Positions 11,960-25,115 of a stretch of 64,000 bases of DNA are shown in pieces. The stretch's first letter is position 1. Every line of letters begins with the position of its first letter. The DNA comes from Macrobrachium rosenbergii. Lineage: Eukaryota > Arthropoda > Malacostraca > Decapoda > Palaemonidae. The notes below the pieces were generated by a model. It saw nothing but the letters and a program-made list of their open reading frames with translations. It made no database searches and was not told the DNA's origin. Position numbers and translations under genes: made by a program. The stretch covers positions 33,751,743 through 33,815,742 of the forward strand of contig NC_089744.1 of assembly GCF_040412425.1 (NCBI RefSeq), given 5' to 3'.

Positions 11960-12345
11960 CGCGCAAACATGAGCTCGGACACTGGGTACTCGGGAGTTCG
12001 GAGCTTGGAGCTCGGACGCTCAGAACCTGGGAGCTCGGAACACGGGCGCTTGGAACTTGGAACTCGGAACTCAGAACTCGTGAGTTCGGAACTTGGCCGC
12101 TTGGAACTAAGGAGCTCGGAACTCGGAATTTGGGCGCTCAGAAGTTGGAAGCTTGGAACTCGGGAGTTCAGAACTTGGAAGCTCGGAACTCGGGAGCTCA
12201 GAACTTGGAATTTGGGCGCTCAGAAGTTGGGAGCTCGGAATTAGGAAGCTCAGAACTCGGAACTAGGTAGCTTGGAACTTGGGTGCTCAGAACTTGGACA
12301 CTTGAAACTTGGCAGCTAGGAACTTGGGCACTCGGAACTGGATGC
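11960..12345. repeat. 15-bp minisatellite coding for a pentapeptide repeat
   Basis: Units of the type GAACTTGGGAGCTCG repeat with a period near 15 bp, often with a half-period of 7-8 bp. Because 15 is a multiple of three, frames stay open on both strands: plus-strand translations read like LGTRELRTWKLGTREF, and the minus strand reads like VPSSELPNSELPTSE. The minus strand is the sense direction of the surrounding DIRS derivative, so this may be a low-complexity gag segment that expanded. No function is claimed. Confidence 0.72.
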
Positions 12346-12619
12346 CTTCTGACTGTCCAGATTCGGAGGGCAATGACGACAACCACTGACACAATAAAAC
12401 TGGGAATATATCTTTAAAATGGCTGAGATAAATCCGAAAAAACGCCATTGGCGTCACTAGTCTACACTTTGGTCCATAACTAACCACACTGGGATCCTGA
12501 AAGTGTCAATGGAGCCTCTTGTCCACACTGGAATCCTAATCTTGTTCACACTTGGATCCGTAAACCGCAAAAAACATCATCGGCGCCACTACGGCCAAGG
12601 TAAGCACATCTTCATGGAC

Positions 12620-13010
12620 GCCTTTTCAATGGCTGTCCGTCAAGACTTGCGGACAACTGGCTCAACTGAGGGGTAACTATCCTGAGGCAAAACCCCTTCG
12701 GACTCACATGTACCGCAGTATGCCTCCTCCCAGGTTTGCAGGGGAGTTTGACAGGGACTGGGTTTATGAAATCTGAAAGGGCCGGATAGTTACCTTCTCC
12801 ACTATACATCCAACAAGACACCTTTCCAGTGGCTGTCTGCCAATACCTGGGACCGCAAAAGGCTCGACCGAGGGGGCAACAACCCGTGTGAAACCCCGAC
12901 CTCCCTTGGACTTCCAGTTTGCCTCCTCCCAGGTTTGCAAGGGGAGTTTGACAGGGACCTTCTGTCTAGGAGCATCAGGGGATGAGTAGTCACCTCTCCA
13001 CTGCACTCCA
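12620..13010 (-). repeat. two tandem copies of a ~195-bp unit
   Basis: 12620-12810 and 12820-13010 share TGCCTCCTCCCAGGTTTGCA and GGGGAGTTTGACAGGGAC in the same order. The minus strand translates with a recurring PVKLPCKPGRR-like motif. It is part of the alpha DIRS derivative. Confidence 0.6.
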
Positions 13011-13389
13011 CTTCACTATAACAAGGTTAACATCTGTTAGCCAAGACACAAGACTGGGAAAGGTATAGAAAGGGAAGCAAGGGAGCCAGGCTTGGGAGCA
13101 TGTGGTAAGACAGCTAGTAGGAGAGAATTGGCACTACGGCACTAGCGTTGGTGCCGAGCGCATGAGAGAGGGTGCTGGGGACGAAGATGGTGCCCAAGAT
13201 CGGTGCCAGTAAGGTTCGCAGCATGAGCTGGTTTTCAGCCGTCAAGAACGTCAACTCATAGCCGCCAACAAAAACTCCCAATTCTCTCCTTACTTTCTGC
13301 CCAGCACTTTGAGTTCTGCAAAGGAAGGTGTGACAGTTATGTCAAAAATTTATTTACTGGAGGCTTCCAGGAAGCATAGGTCCAGTAAA

Positions 13390-14075
13390 TAATTCATAAC
13401 TGCAAGAGTTACAGACTTAATGAAATGGCAAAATACCCAAGAACTACTTTCAAGGCAATTATCAGTGGCCTGCCTGAAGCATATGGCCGATAAATCATAA
13501 ATTGCCAAAATTATGGGCTAACGAAAAATGTCGTAACATCTGAATATTAATTTAAAACAAAAGCATTATTGGCATCTTGCCAGTAGCCTAAGGTCGGTAA
13601 ACAGTTCATGAATTGCAAAAGTTAATGCCTAATGAAAAAGCGTAACATACACCGATTGCTTTATAATGGAATGCCATAACATCCAAGAATTACTTTTAAG
13701 GCAAAACTATTACCTACAGCTCGCTAATATATTAAGGCCATGAAACAATTCATAAAATGCAAAGGTTATGGCCTAATGAAAGGCCTAACATACACCAATT
13801 GTTTTATAATAGTGTCTAGGCCAATTACTTTGTAATGGAGTGTCATAACACTCGAGAATTACTTTTAAAAACAAAACTAATATCGGCGGCTCACTAGTTG
13901 TTTATAGCAGGAAAACAATTCATAAATTGCCAAAGTTATGGCCTAATGAAAATGCGTAGCATACAATTTACTTTTATAATGGAATGTCATAACATCTGAG
14001 AATTACTTTTAATGCAAAACTATTATCAACGCCGCCAGAAGCCTAACCGATAAACAAACCATCAATGCAAATGGC
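13390..14075. repeat. tandem repeat, period about 145-170 bp
   Basis: The block CATAACATCTGAGAATTACTT recurs near 13530, 13675, 13843 and 13987, each time with GCAAAACTATTA after it and TTATGGCCTAATGAAAA before it. It is located just inside the left terminal repeat of the alpha DIRS derivative, where a leader would be. No ORF. Confidence 0.6.
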
Positions 14076-14563
14076 ATCGTTTACCAGTGGCTCAATGATG
14101 ACTGAACCAATGTAAAACAAGAAAAAATTCATCCTGAATGATTCCAGCTTGAAGGCTACAATATACGCATTCCGATGACCGATTTAAAGAATCCTCCATC
14201 AGAATCTGGTAAAATAACCGGAAAATAATGAAAATGCTACCGCCAGACCAGGCAGGAAACAAATGAGAATTGTTTGCCAGGTCGTTCCAATATTCCATTA
14301 GTGGGACAGGCTGATCACCTACTCAAGCTATACTGAAGCGCTACCCGCAAAATTTTGAATCTAAGCTGCTGTTAAGTGGAAACTATGGCTATGTAATCAC
14401 TAGGGAAGTTACTTATATAAAACTACTATTTTCTCAAATGTATCACATATAGTTGTACAAAACCTTTTAAGTAAATCTACCCAAAAGACAGTTCATGATC
14501 ATTGAACTGAAGCTTGACTTTAATGATAGAGAGGAAGCCAAATGTCTCACATGTTACACTTAC

Positions 14564-14646
14564 CAAGCATTAACTTGTCGTCTTCATAGTATTTGTTACC
14601 ATTTACATCTTCCCCAACAAGGGTGCCAACCTTCAGAGTATCAATT
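14564..14646 (-). CDS. NDUFA12: NDUFA12 exon 2 (residues 32-60)
   Basis: An 83-bp exon bounded by a TTTTCAG acceptor and a G|GTAAGT donor. It encodes [20 protein letters not shown] followed by EDDKLML. The [15 protein letters not shown] block is the most diagnostic part of the NDUFA12 family. It enters in phase 2, completing the Arg codon begun in exon 1, and leaves in phase 1, donating the first base of the Gly codon completed by exon 3. It is too short to stand out as an ORF and was found by reading the minus strand. It sits just beyond the left terminal repeat of a DIRS derivative (9536-14430), which therefore lies wholly in intron 2. Confidence 0.93.
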
Positions 14647-15264
14647 CTGAAAACACAATATCATCTTAATTATACAGGTATTAGATCTTAAAAAGATAAT
14701 TACCATTATTGTAATTGTAATATTTATAGTACAATTTTCCTGATAACATCATTCCTCATAAGAAAATTATGACATTTTGAAAAATTGAAAGAGGCAGAAA
14801 AATCTAACACTCTTTGAATGACCACAGAGGTTGAAGTATGGCTATCTACTCTGCAAGTAATAGCTCTCATTAGTAATGAAGGTTAGACATAATCCTGAGC
14901 ATGCAAACCAGAGCCTTCTACATCTATGAAGAAGTATTCCTTGGGACAAGCCCAGTCGTGGAAACTTGGTTACAGGGTAGTTTAATCGGTTAGTAATTTA
15001 TTACTATGAGAATAAAAACACTCCTTTCGGGGAAGTCGCCTCTGTCCACTGACTGGAAGTTGAAAACCCAATAGGAAATTCATGAGCTTTGTCACAAAGT
15101 GACCATAGGGGAGTGATGACTCCTGTAACCTCCTACTCAATTTGGCATCGGAAAGACAATCCTCTATGTCAACACAGTAGATGGTCCACCTTACCCTTAA
15201 TGGGAAACTGGGCTACAGGGAACCTTCCTTTAATACTGTATTACCATGAGCTAGCAGAATGGAA

Positions 15265-16030
15265 AAAATTAAGTTTCATATACTGTATGCTTACCATGTA
15301 ATTACATATATAGCTAACATTTCTATTAGTGCAGCAGCCTTCTAAAAATTCGTGGTAGCGTTTCTATTGGTTTTGTGTAGGTGACAAGCCCCGCCCGCTA
15401 CCGGAGCACCCAGGGAAACAACCTGGCAGGTAAAGTCAATTTTGTTTTTGCCTTTATGTCCATAAGAGGGGAGGAGGGCGGGCTCCAATTCTTTAATTAC
15501 TTGGTAAGGTTATATGAAACTTAATTTTATTATGAATATGTCATTTTCATATAAGTAACTTACCAAGTAATTACATAGCTGAATCCCACATTGAATGAAG
15601 GTAGAATACATGGGCATATTCTACTCCAAAACATTAAAGAATGGTGATGACTTTGAAATAGAAAATTTTGCCAGCATTGCTACAATTGCTTGTTGTTTCC
15701 TTACCTGGTAGGAGAGCTACTGCAGGTGAATACTGCCTCTGGTTGGTGCTCATCTTAATCTGTAGTGGCGTGCCGGTTGAGTCATGGGCTGCCTTTACTT
15801 AAGTGGGAGCTTTGCAGCAAAGGATAGGCCTGATGGCTAGCAAAGCACATGAACGTGCCCTTGCCCTGGGAGCAGTACCAAATTTAAAAACAACCAGACA
15901 ATGCTGTCACCTACTCTGAAAACACCACAACCCATCCACTAAGACTGGAGGGTACTCCAAATACACTGTACTGCCAGGCTCCACAAAAACTCGAAAACTC
16001 TACACCAAGGCAAAAGGATAGTATGAGAAA
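15265..16030 (-). mobile_element. DIRS family alpha 3' end (terminal repeat, complementary region, tail)
   Basis: Terminal repeat at 15265-15500, internal complementary region at about 15505-15590 (GTAATTACTTGGTAAGGTTA, then CTTACCAAGTAATTACATAG), then a tail to ~16030 sharing CTGTAGTGGCGTG, CCCTTGCCCTGGG and CACCACAACCCATCCACT with 9841-10240. It is truncated upstream, where it abuts a different DIRS family at 16031. It lies in NDUFA12 intron 1, sense orientation. Confidence 0.68.
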
Positions 16031-16910
16031 AATCACAATTTTTTAAAGTAAATTGTATTTTTCATAGCTATATAAACCTGAGGTCAGTTTACATTAGGAA
16101 TTACTCTCAGGGAAGCTGGAAACGGCCGTTGAACTTTTGAACAAGGTGGTTAGTCAGTTAACTACCGTCTGGGAGGTGGGAGTACCGCCTGCCCGGATGT
16201 TAACATTCCAATTTGCCTTTCGGCCCACTGTCTGATTGAGGGGTGGCATGAGGTGGGCATGAAATGTAATGTAAAGGACCTCAGGTTTGTATAGTTAGGA
16301 AAAATACAATTTACTTTCAAAAATTGTGATTTGTTCTGACACGATATAGAAACCATCGGTTTTTTATATTAGGAAGATCCACTGGTTGGAGGGAGGAATC
16401 TGAGTGAGTCTCTATTAAGTGACCGAAGTTCGCCACACCTTGTCTTCCCTTCCTGGTCGATGGAGCGAAGTGGGGAAAACTGCCTCTGACAAAATGATCA
16501 GGTTGTAAGAAAAGCGAGATTAACAGTCAGACTTCTGGGTCCCTTTGCATGAAAGAGAAAACGTCAGTTCATGCAAGGTAGTCTAGGATAAACTTAAAAT
16601 TGGTGACATTAAGGCAATCACAAGCATTGGGTTTGTTTTACTGTCATGGGCTCCTTCCCCACCCTTGCAAGGGGAAGGAGTGGGGTTGCTTCTATAATCC
16701 TGAACAGAAATAGAAAGGAAGCTCTACTTGCGTGCTTACCTGCATCGACCACCAGATCCAGCATGTAATGGCACGTCCGCTCCCTGCCCGTAGAAAGAGA
16801 GTCGAGATGAGGAGAAGGAAGAGAGGCCAGTCACTCCACATTCATTCCCCCAATCACAACCGTACATCTTAGGTGAGACGCAACCTGTCCTGTTAGAGGT
16901 GCCGGGTAAG

Positions 16911-17888
16911 CTACGCAACTTGTTGAGCAGCTACCATGGGAACAAAGGAAAAAGTGTCCAAGGACTTATGTGCAACATCCCGAAGGTAGAAGAAAGTAAA
17001 GGTGGTCTGTTGGGACCACACACCCGCCTTCAAAACCTGTGGGACCGACAGGTTCTTCCGGAATGCGAGGGACGGACCAATGCTGCTGACTTCGTGAGCT
17101 CTCGGGCGAAGCATACTGGTGTCATAATCTCCAGCAGTAGAATACACTCTCCTTTTGTCTCACGAAGCCAGAAAGAGATTGTGTTCTTGGACACTTCTTT
17201 CTTGGTTGAGCCAAAACTAACGAAGAGTCGTCGACACTCAGGCCGCAGCACTGTAACAGGACGCAGTAGCATCTCGTCTGGATCAATACCAACAAAGCAC
17301 CTTCTGCCCGCGCTACAATAACTCCGCCAAGGTAAGTAGTTCCACGACCCAGCGACCCCACACTTTCTGGGGGGTTCGCCCCCCCGACCAGGTTAGGGCA
17401 TGCTGCCCATGTTAGGTAAGGCTGGTTACATCTGATTAGGTCAGGACCTGGCACTATAGGAAAAGTTTGTCTTGTTTGTATTCGTCCGCCAGTTTCCTAG
17501 TCGGAACCTACACCACAGCCTTGGCCACCTAAACTGTAGGCGCTCCAAGTCCTGTAGGGAGGGGATCGTGGAAGACTCGAACCGAGCGTCAGGGACCGAA
17601 CAGTTCTGAGTCTTCGCTACGATTTCCGGGGCAAAACCGAGCGTAACTGATCCCTATCCCCTCGAGTGTTTAATATCAGGCGAGTCCGCGAAGTTTGCCA
17701 ACTCTCTTCGCCGATGCCAGGGCCAGCAAGAAGACGGTCTTGAGGGTCAGATCCCTGTCTGACGACTCTCGTAAAGGCTCGTACGGTGCACGACCCAGGG
17801 TCCTTAGAATGAGAGTCACATCCCAAGCAGGGGGCCTGATATCCCTGGGTGGCCAAGACCTCTCGAAGCTTCTCATCAGTAGGGCCAT
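16911..17888 (-). pseudogene. DIRS beta tyrosine recombinase remnant
   Basis: 17888-17676 encodes the core entry (PPRDIRPPAWDVTLILR, then SDRDLTLKTVFLLALASAKR) that carries the first catalytic Arg in AKRVGKL; relatives have AKRVGEL. 17147-16911 encodes the C-terminal core: AHEVSSIGPSLAF, where relatives have an HxxR motif, so the second catalytic Arg is Ser; then TTFTFFYLRDVAH with the tyrosine in place. The two parts are in different frames and separated by the insert. These enzymes normally integrate a circular DNA copy; this one cannot be active. Confidence 0.78.
17301..17550 (+). repeat. 250-bp interspersed repeat inserted in the DIRS recombinase
   Basis: It runs from TGCCCGCGCTACAATAACTCC through CCGCCAAGGTAAGTAGTTCC to GTAGGCGCTCCAAGT. 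The same order is seen at 25632-26518 in a longer form (~890 bp), so this copy is an internally deleted version. The insertion point is defined by comparison with the uninterrupted recombinase at 27860-27920. Class unknown. It carries a perfect GGTAAGT donor-like string. Confidence 0.6.
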
Positions 17889-17956
17889 TAAATGTATTTA
17901 CAAAGTACAGCCATTCACACCTAAAAAATTAAATACCAAGAGTTAAAGCTATTTAC

Positions 17957-18051
17957 CTGTATAACTTGTACAAAGACGCACCGATACCTCCGTTTGCTTT
18001 TATTATATTTATCGCCTTGACAATTTTGTCCAAGCCTAAATAGCCAGCCAT
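17957..18051 (-). CDS. NDUFA12: NDUFA12 exon 1 (start codon, residues 1-31)
   Basis: Encodes the N-terminus of the complex I subunit, starting MAGYLGLDKI and ending NGGIGASLYKLY; the last two bases begin an Arg codon completed by exon 2. The NGG..ASLYKLYR pattern is typical of arthropod NDUFA12 N-termini. The start has a favourable context (A at -3, G at +4) and no better upstream ATG is in frame. The donor reads AG|GTAAAT, slightly off the GTAAGT consensus. No signal peptide is expected for this subunit. Exon length is 95 bp and it exits in phase 2, matching the acceptor at 14646. Confidence 0.92.
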
Positions 18052-20311
18052 TTTACCGTTGAGTTGTTGTACTAAACAACAATCAGCTGGAGCCGACGGT
18101 GTAGTAGTTCTTGACGGAGGAGTCGTTCATTTGAAACAAATCGCAAGTTGGTTATTCTGACGGGTTCTTTGATTAAATTTGTGATTTTTAGAGATAAATA
18201 AGCATATTAATGTTATTTTAATAACACTTAAAATATCTTAGAGTGTAAACTTATATTTTGAGTCAATCGACAAAAAAAGATTAATAACTTTCTTTTGTAG
18301 GCCTTTCACAAGCCATCATGACTTACAAGATGCCTTTCTGGGAGGCCCGAGAAAAGTTCTTTGCCCACAATACATTTGGCCATTTTTTGTTACACAATGC
18401 CGTATCATTCAAATAAATAACACTGCTTTCTTTTCACAACAGAAAAATGCTATCTAAATTATGGAAAACGCATTTTAACCTGGTCGATGTGATCTTAAAT
18501 GTAACTTCAAATTCTTTGATGGGAAATTGTTGCTTGTAATTTTTGACAAATGGTTGCCTGCCGAAAAAATTAAGTTATCATATTGTAAAAGATACAAATG
18601 GCTATAGAGTCTCAAAAATCGCAAATCCGTCTGTTCACCTTCATTATCCATAGCAAATTCTCACTTGGTCTGTCAGGATGATTTTGTGTTGCCAAATGTT
18701 TTCTTGAATAACTTATATTTCAGCCATAACTGGATGTTTACTTACATTCTTCGTGGGACACGCAAATTTATTTGTCGTATACACACTTATACAGAGACAT
18801 TAGAAAAATCATGCAATTGTTTTTTTATAGTGAGTGGTGGTGGCAGTCAGACGTGGCTACTTTTCGTTCCTGCATTTATGTTCGTTCCGAAGCTATACGG
18901 TAACTTCTTAATGGTTAAGGCTAACGTAATATGATTTAATTCTGTCCTACGGCTGAGCGTTTGCTGTTTGTGCCATGCGAGTCGGAGGAGGGACAGTGTA
19001 TGAGTACGATTTACGTTTTGCAGTACAAGGGTACACAAGAATTATGTTGGTCTTGGTAGAGTGAAAAGTTAAAACCTACAAAAGGTACACTGGATTCCAG
19101 ATGGGTATGCTGAGAGAGCATTTGAAAATAAATCTGAAACTTGGAAAAGATAAATTAGGAATGATATATTTCTCTGTAAAGGCAAATTAAGTGAAAGATG
19201 AGGTTATTGGAGGAGTATTCAGTAATGACGAATCGAGTTCTTTGTGTGCTGATCGGGAAAAAATTACTAAGAAAAATCTTATGATTGATGAGTCTGCAGA
19301 AAATGAATGAAAGAAAGAAAGTAAGGAAGGAGTTCAAGTTGCTTGACAGTAGATATACAAGAATAGAAAACAGCTATGAATTTCGAAACTGAGGGGAACA
19401 GAGGGAGATGCTCCTTGTAAGACTGGTAATGTTGGTAATTTTGACAAGGTAACTATAAGAAATGTGAAGAAGCTTTCATCCAAAATTATGATATGCAATG
19501 TAACTAGTGAAGTCAAAGGAAGAGCTAAGCAATTTAATTGCAAGACATGAATATGTGTAGAATGTCGAGAATATTGAGAAAAAGATTACAAGATTATGTA
19601 TAGACCAGCTGCTTGGAATACTAGGCATTATTTATTGAAATGTGATGAATGAGACTTAATTCATAAAAACCAGGATAAGATAAAGCTAGAGTGGGGACAC
19701 ATAAACGCAAGAGACGGATATCACGTCACCGTGTGTCTCTGTCATTAGAACAGAAATGTCCAGCTAAAGGGAGAGGGATGATCCACGCTGTGGGAAATGT
19801 ATAGCGAATTGTAGAACAAAGGACTGTACCTCGACTCATTTCATGTCTGACGTAAATAATGAAGCGAATGAGGGTTGCTGTAAAACATTAGAGGACACTG
19901 AGACGATGAGAAACGGAGCTGACTATGGATATTGATCCTGAGTGGTAGTAAACAAAATGAGACTGCAAATAATAGGAAGGAAACGGAAAAGCTGAAATGA
20001 AATGAAGATAAGACTGAGTGTTCGAGCCTCAGCGTCCGAGGTGAAAGGTTGTAGAGTCATTCTTTGGAACATTTTATATAATGAGCATAACTAGTAGCCA
20101 TTACACCATATCAGTCGTCAATTCCACACTATCAGCACCCAGAAACTAAGTTAGTATTTAATTTTTTTCCATAAAAGATTTGGGAACTTATCGTACAATC
20201 CTTGGACTATATATAATTGGGGGCTCTAAAACCTTTTCTCGAAGTGCATCTTGGCTCAGGTTTTTTGAAATTATTAATAATCAGTCTCGTGTTGGCATCA
20301 TTCGTTGACTG
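18052..20311. other. NDUFA12 upstream region, no gene recognised
   Basis: The NDUFA12 promoter should start here, but I see no clear TATA box or initiator. From about 19000 to 20050 the sequence is A-rich on the plus strand and reads as broken frames with occasional zinc-knuckle-like cysteines (near 19780-19830), which suggests an old retroelement ORF, but the similarity is too weak to classify. Confidence 0.4.
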
Positions 20312-20871
20312 TGTGAGGTTCAAGAAATGTCAGAAGTGAAAGACTGATTCTTTATTATGTTGTTGTTGTTGTTTCAGATTTAGCTGGCCTTGTGCCAGCA
20401 CGGGCTCTTGCTCCTAGAGCAGCCCGTAACTCTATTCTTTATTCTGTTGTTGTTTTAGATTTAGCTGGCCTTGTGCCAGCACGGGCTCTTGCTTCTAGAG
20501 CAGCCCGTAGCTTTATTCTTCTCGACAGGTGTTTATAATGCGGAAAGCGGACGGAAAGGTAGCGGGCGACCTGAGGCTCCCTGCTGCGTCCATACAGAAA
20601 TTGTGTTTGTTAACAGGCATAAGAGGACATACATAATGCGTTACAGAACATGTAAAAGGCAGATATATATATCGGCGGAAAGGCCGTACAATGATGCATA
20701 CAATGAGATACTTAAAGAATCTGAAATAATAACAAGTAACATATATGACGTGATTATGTACTGTACATATGAAGAGTGAAACACAAGAACGGAGAGGCGA
20801 TTTGACGCCCTTACAAATACTCGCCCCCAGCCAGACAATAATTAGAGGAGCAATTATTGGATGAAACAACA
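20312..20871 (-). repeat. left LTR, inverted, carrying a hairpin-repeat insertion
   Basis: Reverse-complement copy of 21990-22383 (shared blocks include AAGGGCGTCAAATCGCCTCTCC, GTACGGCC.TTCCGCCGATAT and TTATAAACACCTGT.GAGAA). At 560 bp versus 394 bp, the difference is accounted for by a ~165-bp insertion near 20350-20520. An AATAAAG polyadenylation-type signal lies near its 3' end. Confidence 0.78.
20360..20520. repeat. two tandem 80-bp hairpin units
   Basis: AGATTTAGCTGGCCTTGTGCCAG recurs at 20377 and 20457, each time followed by CACGGGCTCTTGC and AGAGCAGCCCGTA. Each unit has two potential stems (CTGGC/GCCAG and CGGGCT/AGCCCG). A diverged single unit is at 6205-6268 inside the TA-flanked element. 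SINE-like, but no promoter boxes were assigned. Confidence 0.6.
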
Positions 20872-21989
20872 TTAATCATCTGGCATGGCATCAACAAGGA
20901 CGTCCACAGTGGGCAAGGAGCTGCATCCCATGCCAGGCGAGCAAAACATCCAGGCACATAGAGTCCAGGGTCTACGATTTCCCCCAGCCTCGTCGGCGTT
21001 TCGGCCACATCCTCACCGACGTCGTCGGGCCCCTTCCGCAGTTGGAAGGAGCCAGATACCTCCTGATGGTCATAGACCGCTCCAACCGCTGGCCCGAGGC
21101 AACCCCCATGGAGGAGGCATCAACAGCGTCATGCGCAGAGGCCCTCCTCTCCAGTTGGATCAGCTGTTTTGGAGTGCCAGGCAGCATCACTACGGACAGG
21201 GGTCCAGCCTTCCGGTCAGAGCTCTGGGTCTCCTTGGCACGCCTGATGGGTACAACTCTACACAGCACAATGGCCTACAACCCCGCAGTGAACGGCATGG
21301 TCGAGAGGGCACACCGCTCTCTTAAGGCAGCTCTCATGGCACGTTGCACCGACGAGAGGTGGAAGGAACAGCTCCCCTGGGTCCTGCTAGGTCTCTGCAC
21401 CGCACCGAAGGCAAATGGCGACGCCTCTCCTGCTGAGGAAGTCTACGAGGAGACACTGGCCGTCCCTGGAGAATTCTTCCCACCGTCGGCCGATGGCGCC
21501 GACACTATGGCCGACACCAGCCTCCCAAGGTTGAGGGAACTCGCACAGAAGTTCGCACCCTGCCATAAGACCTTCACCGACAGAACCACCACCTAGAGCC
21601 CACCCACCTTACACTTCTGCGCGTACGTCTTCGTCAGGGTGGACGCCCATCGGCCACCCTTAACCAGGCCCTACACGGGGTCCCACCGAGTCATCAGGCG
21701 GGTCCTCAAGGCATACCTCCTTGACATCCACGGGCGGGAAGACTGGATCACCATCGACAGGTTGAAGCCGGCATTCCTGTTTGACAGTGAAGTACGTGAG
21801 GAAGAAGGCAAGCGCCCCAGAGTTCCCCCTCAGTACCTACCCACAGATGCACCCGCTCCCCCACAAAAGCGGGGTCTGGGGCAGCCCAGGAAACACATCG
21901 AACCAACCCCAGATGTCGGTTCCACCCCACACCCACAGTTCTCCAGAAGCAGGGGCCCACTCCGACTGCCCCAGCGTCTGCGTGATTAA
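20872..21989 (+). pseudogene. Gypsy-type integrase remnant
   Basis: Order of motifs: the end of the HHCC finger (SCIPCQ near 20920), the catalytic core with DVVGPLPQLEGARYLLMVID (first Asp), ITTDRGPAF (second Asp) and NGMVERAHRSLK (Glu), so the D-D-E set is present within 21042-21596. A GPY/F-like C-terminal module (RPPLTRPYTGSHRVIRR) follows at 21639-21720 and a proline-rich tail to 21989. The finger lies in a different frame from the core and a stop separates core and GPY/F module, so the protein is broken. Integrases of this type insert the reverse-transcribed element. Confidence 0.85.
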
Positions 21990-22383
21990 TGTTATTTTCA
22001 GCCAATAATTGCTTCCCTAATTATTGTCTTGGCGGGGGAGCATTTGTAAGGGCGTCAAATCGCCTCTCCTTTCTTGTGTTTTTCTCTTCATACGTACATT
22101 AATCACGTCATATATGTTACTTGTTGATATTTCAGATTCTTTATGTATCTCGTTGTATGCATCATTGTACGGCCTGTCCGCCGATATATATACCTGCCTT
22201 TTACATGTTCTGTAACGCATTATATATGTCTTTTTATGCCTGTTAACAAACACAACCTCCGTATGGACGCAGCAGGGGGCCTCAGGTTGCCCGCTAACTT
22301 TCTGTCTGCTTTCTGTATTATAAACACCTGTTGAGAATAATAAAGGATCAGTCTTTCACTTCTGACATTTCTTGAACCTCACA
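21990..22383 (+). repeat. right LTR (394 bp)
   Basis: It begins TGTTATTTTCAGCC right after the pol tail and ends TTGAACCTCACA. The TG...CA ends and an AATAAAGGATCAG polyadenylation-type signal about 40 bp before the end are standard for LTRs. The same sequence occurs inverted at 20312-20871. Confidence 0.78.
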
Positions 22384-22394
22384 ATCTTACAAGA

Positions 22395-22396
<2 letters not shown>

Positions 22397-22487
<91 letters not shown>
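22397..22487. repeat. (TA)n microsatellite
   Basis: About 90 bp of uninterrupted AT dinucleotides immediately after the Gypsy LTR. Confidence 0.97.
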
Positions 22488-25036
<2,549 letters not shown>

Positions 25037-25115
25037 ATGTCAATCAAGAAAATTAAGGTGATTTCACGGAATCCTGATAATTACCTTCGGGAAACTAAAC
25101 ACGATATACATAAAG
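25037..25115 (+). CDS. DCAF13: DCAF13 exon 1 (start codon, residues 1-26)
   Basis: Encodes MSIKKIKVISRNPDNYLRET and KHDIHK. The SRNPDNY.RETK string is diagnostic of the Sof1/DCAF13 N-terminus. The donor is G|GTAAGT in phase 1. The start is preceded by GAAA (A at -3). A tiny upstream reading frame, ATG GTT TGA at 25025-25033, ends three bases before the true start; if transcription begins upstream of it, it could lower initiation. The exon was too short to appear as an ORF of note and was identified by motif and by the exact phase match with exon 2. Confidence 0.95.

Larger units (their letters stand above)
9536..14430 (-). mobile_element. internally deleted DIRS-type retroelement, family alpha
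   Basis: A 4.9-kb unit on the minus strand. The two ends are inverted copies: 9536-9745 and 14255-14430 share the block CCTGTCCCACTAATGGAAT and its surroundings. Next to the low-coordinate end is an internal complementary region (9752-9837), and then a tail region (9840-10340) that matches the tails of other alpha copies at 15600-16000, 32100-32470 and 35190-35620. This layout of inverted terminal repeats plus internal complementary region is the DIRS signature. The reverse transcriptase, RNase H and recombinase genes are gone. The middle is instead made of tandem repeats that probably derive from the gag/leader part. It lies in NDUFA12 intron 2 in the sense direction. Confidence 0.72.
16031..17900 (-). 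mobile_element. DIRS family beta fragment (recombinase and 3' end)
   Basis: The minus-strand 3' end at 16031 and an internal complementary region at 16275-16350 share the block GTAAATTGTATTTTTC in inverted order; the equivalent structure in the beta copy at 55140-55490 is built the same way. Upstream are tyrosine recombinase pieces (17888-16911) interrupted by a 250-bp insert (17301-17550). It is 5'-truncated about 55 bp from NDUFA12 exon 1. Confidence 0.7.
886..18051 (-). other. NDUFA12: NDUFA12 gene span (exons 1-3; 3' end off the left edge)
   Basis: Minus-strand gene for NDUFA12 (B17.2), an accessory subunit of mitochondrial NADH:ubiquinone oxidoreductase (complex I) on the matrix side of the inner membrane. 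Seen directly: three coding exons at 18051-17957, 14646-14564 and 1001-886, each with GT-AG borders and compatible phases (2, then 1, then 0). They join into 98 residues that follow the family from its start through the VGTLVGED block, the RNRWV block and the EWFGWLH block. Family members are about 140-145 residues, so roughly 45 C-terminal residues are missing and should lie to the left of position 1. Intron 1 is 3310 bp and intron 2 is 13562 bp; both are packed with transposons. The gene is divergent from DCAF13. Confidence 0.93.
20312..22383 (+). mobile_element. Ty3/Gypsy-type integrase fragment between inverted LTRs
   Basis: A plus-strand integrase segment (about 20872-21989) is followed directly by its LTR at 21990-22383. 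On its left side the LTR is present in the opposite orientation (20312-20871). Both LTRs are preceded by the same GATTAATGTT junction, so both are 3'-LTR-type ends. Gag, protease, RT and RNase H are missing. No matching target duplication was found outside the two outer ends. It sits in the intergenic space between NDUFA12 and DCAF13. Confidence 0.78.

Noticed and set aside
20885..21325. 146-codon arginine/proline-rich frame overlapping the integrase
   Set aside because: Out-of-frame shadow of the Gypsy-type integrase; the real frame shows the D-D-E core.
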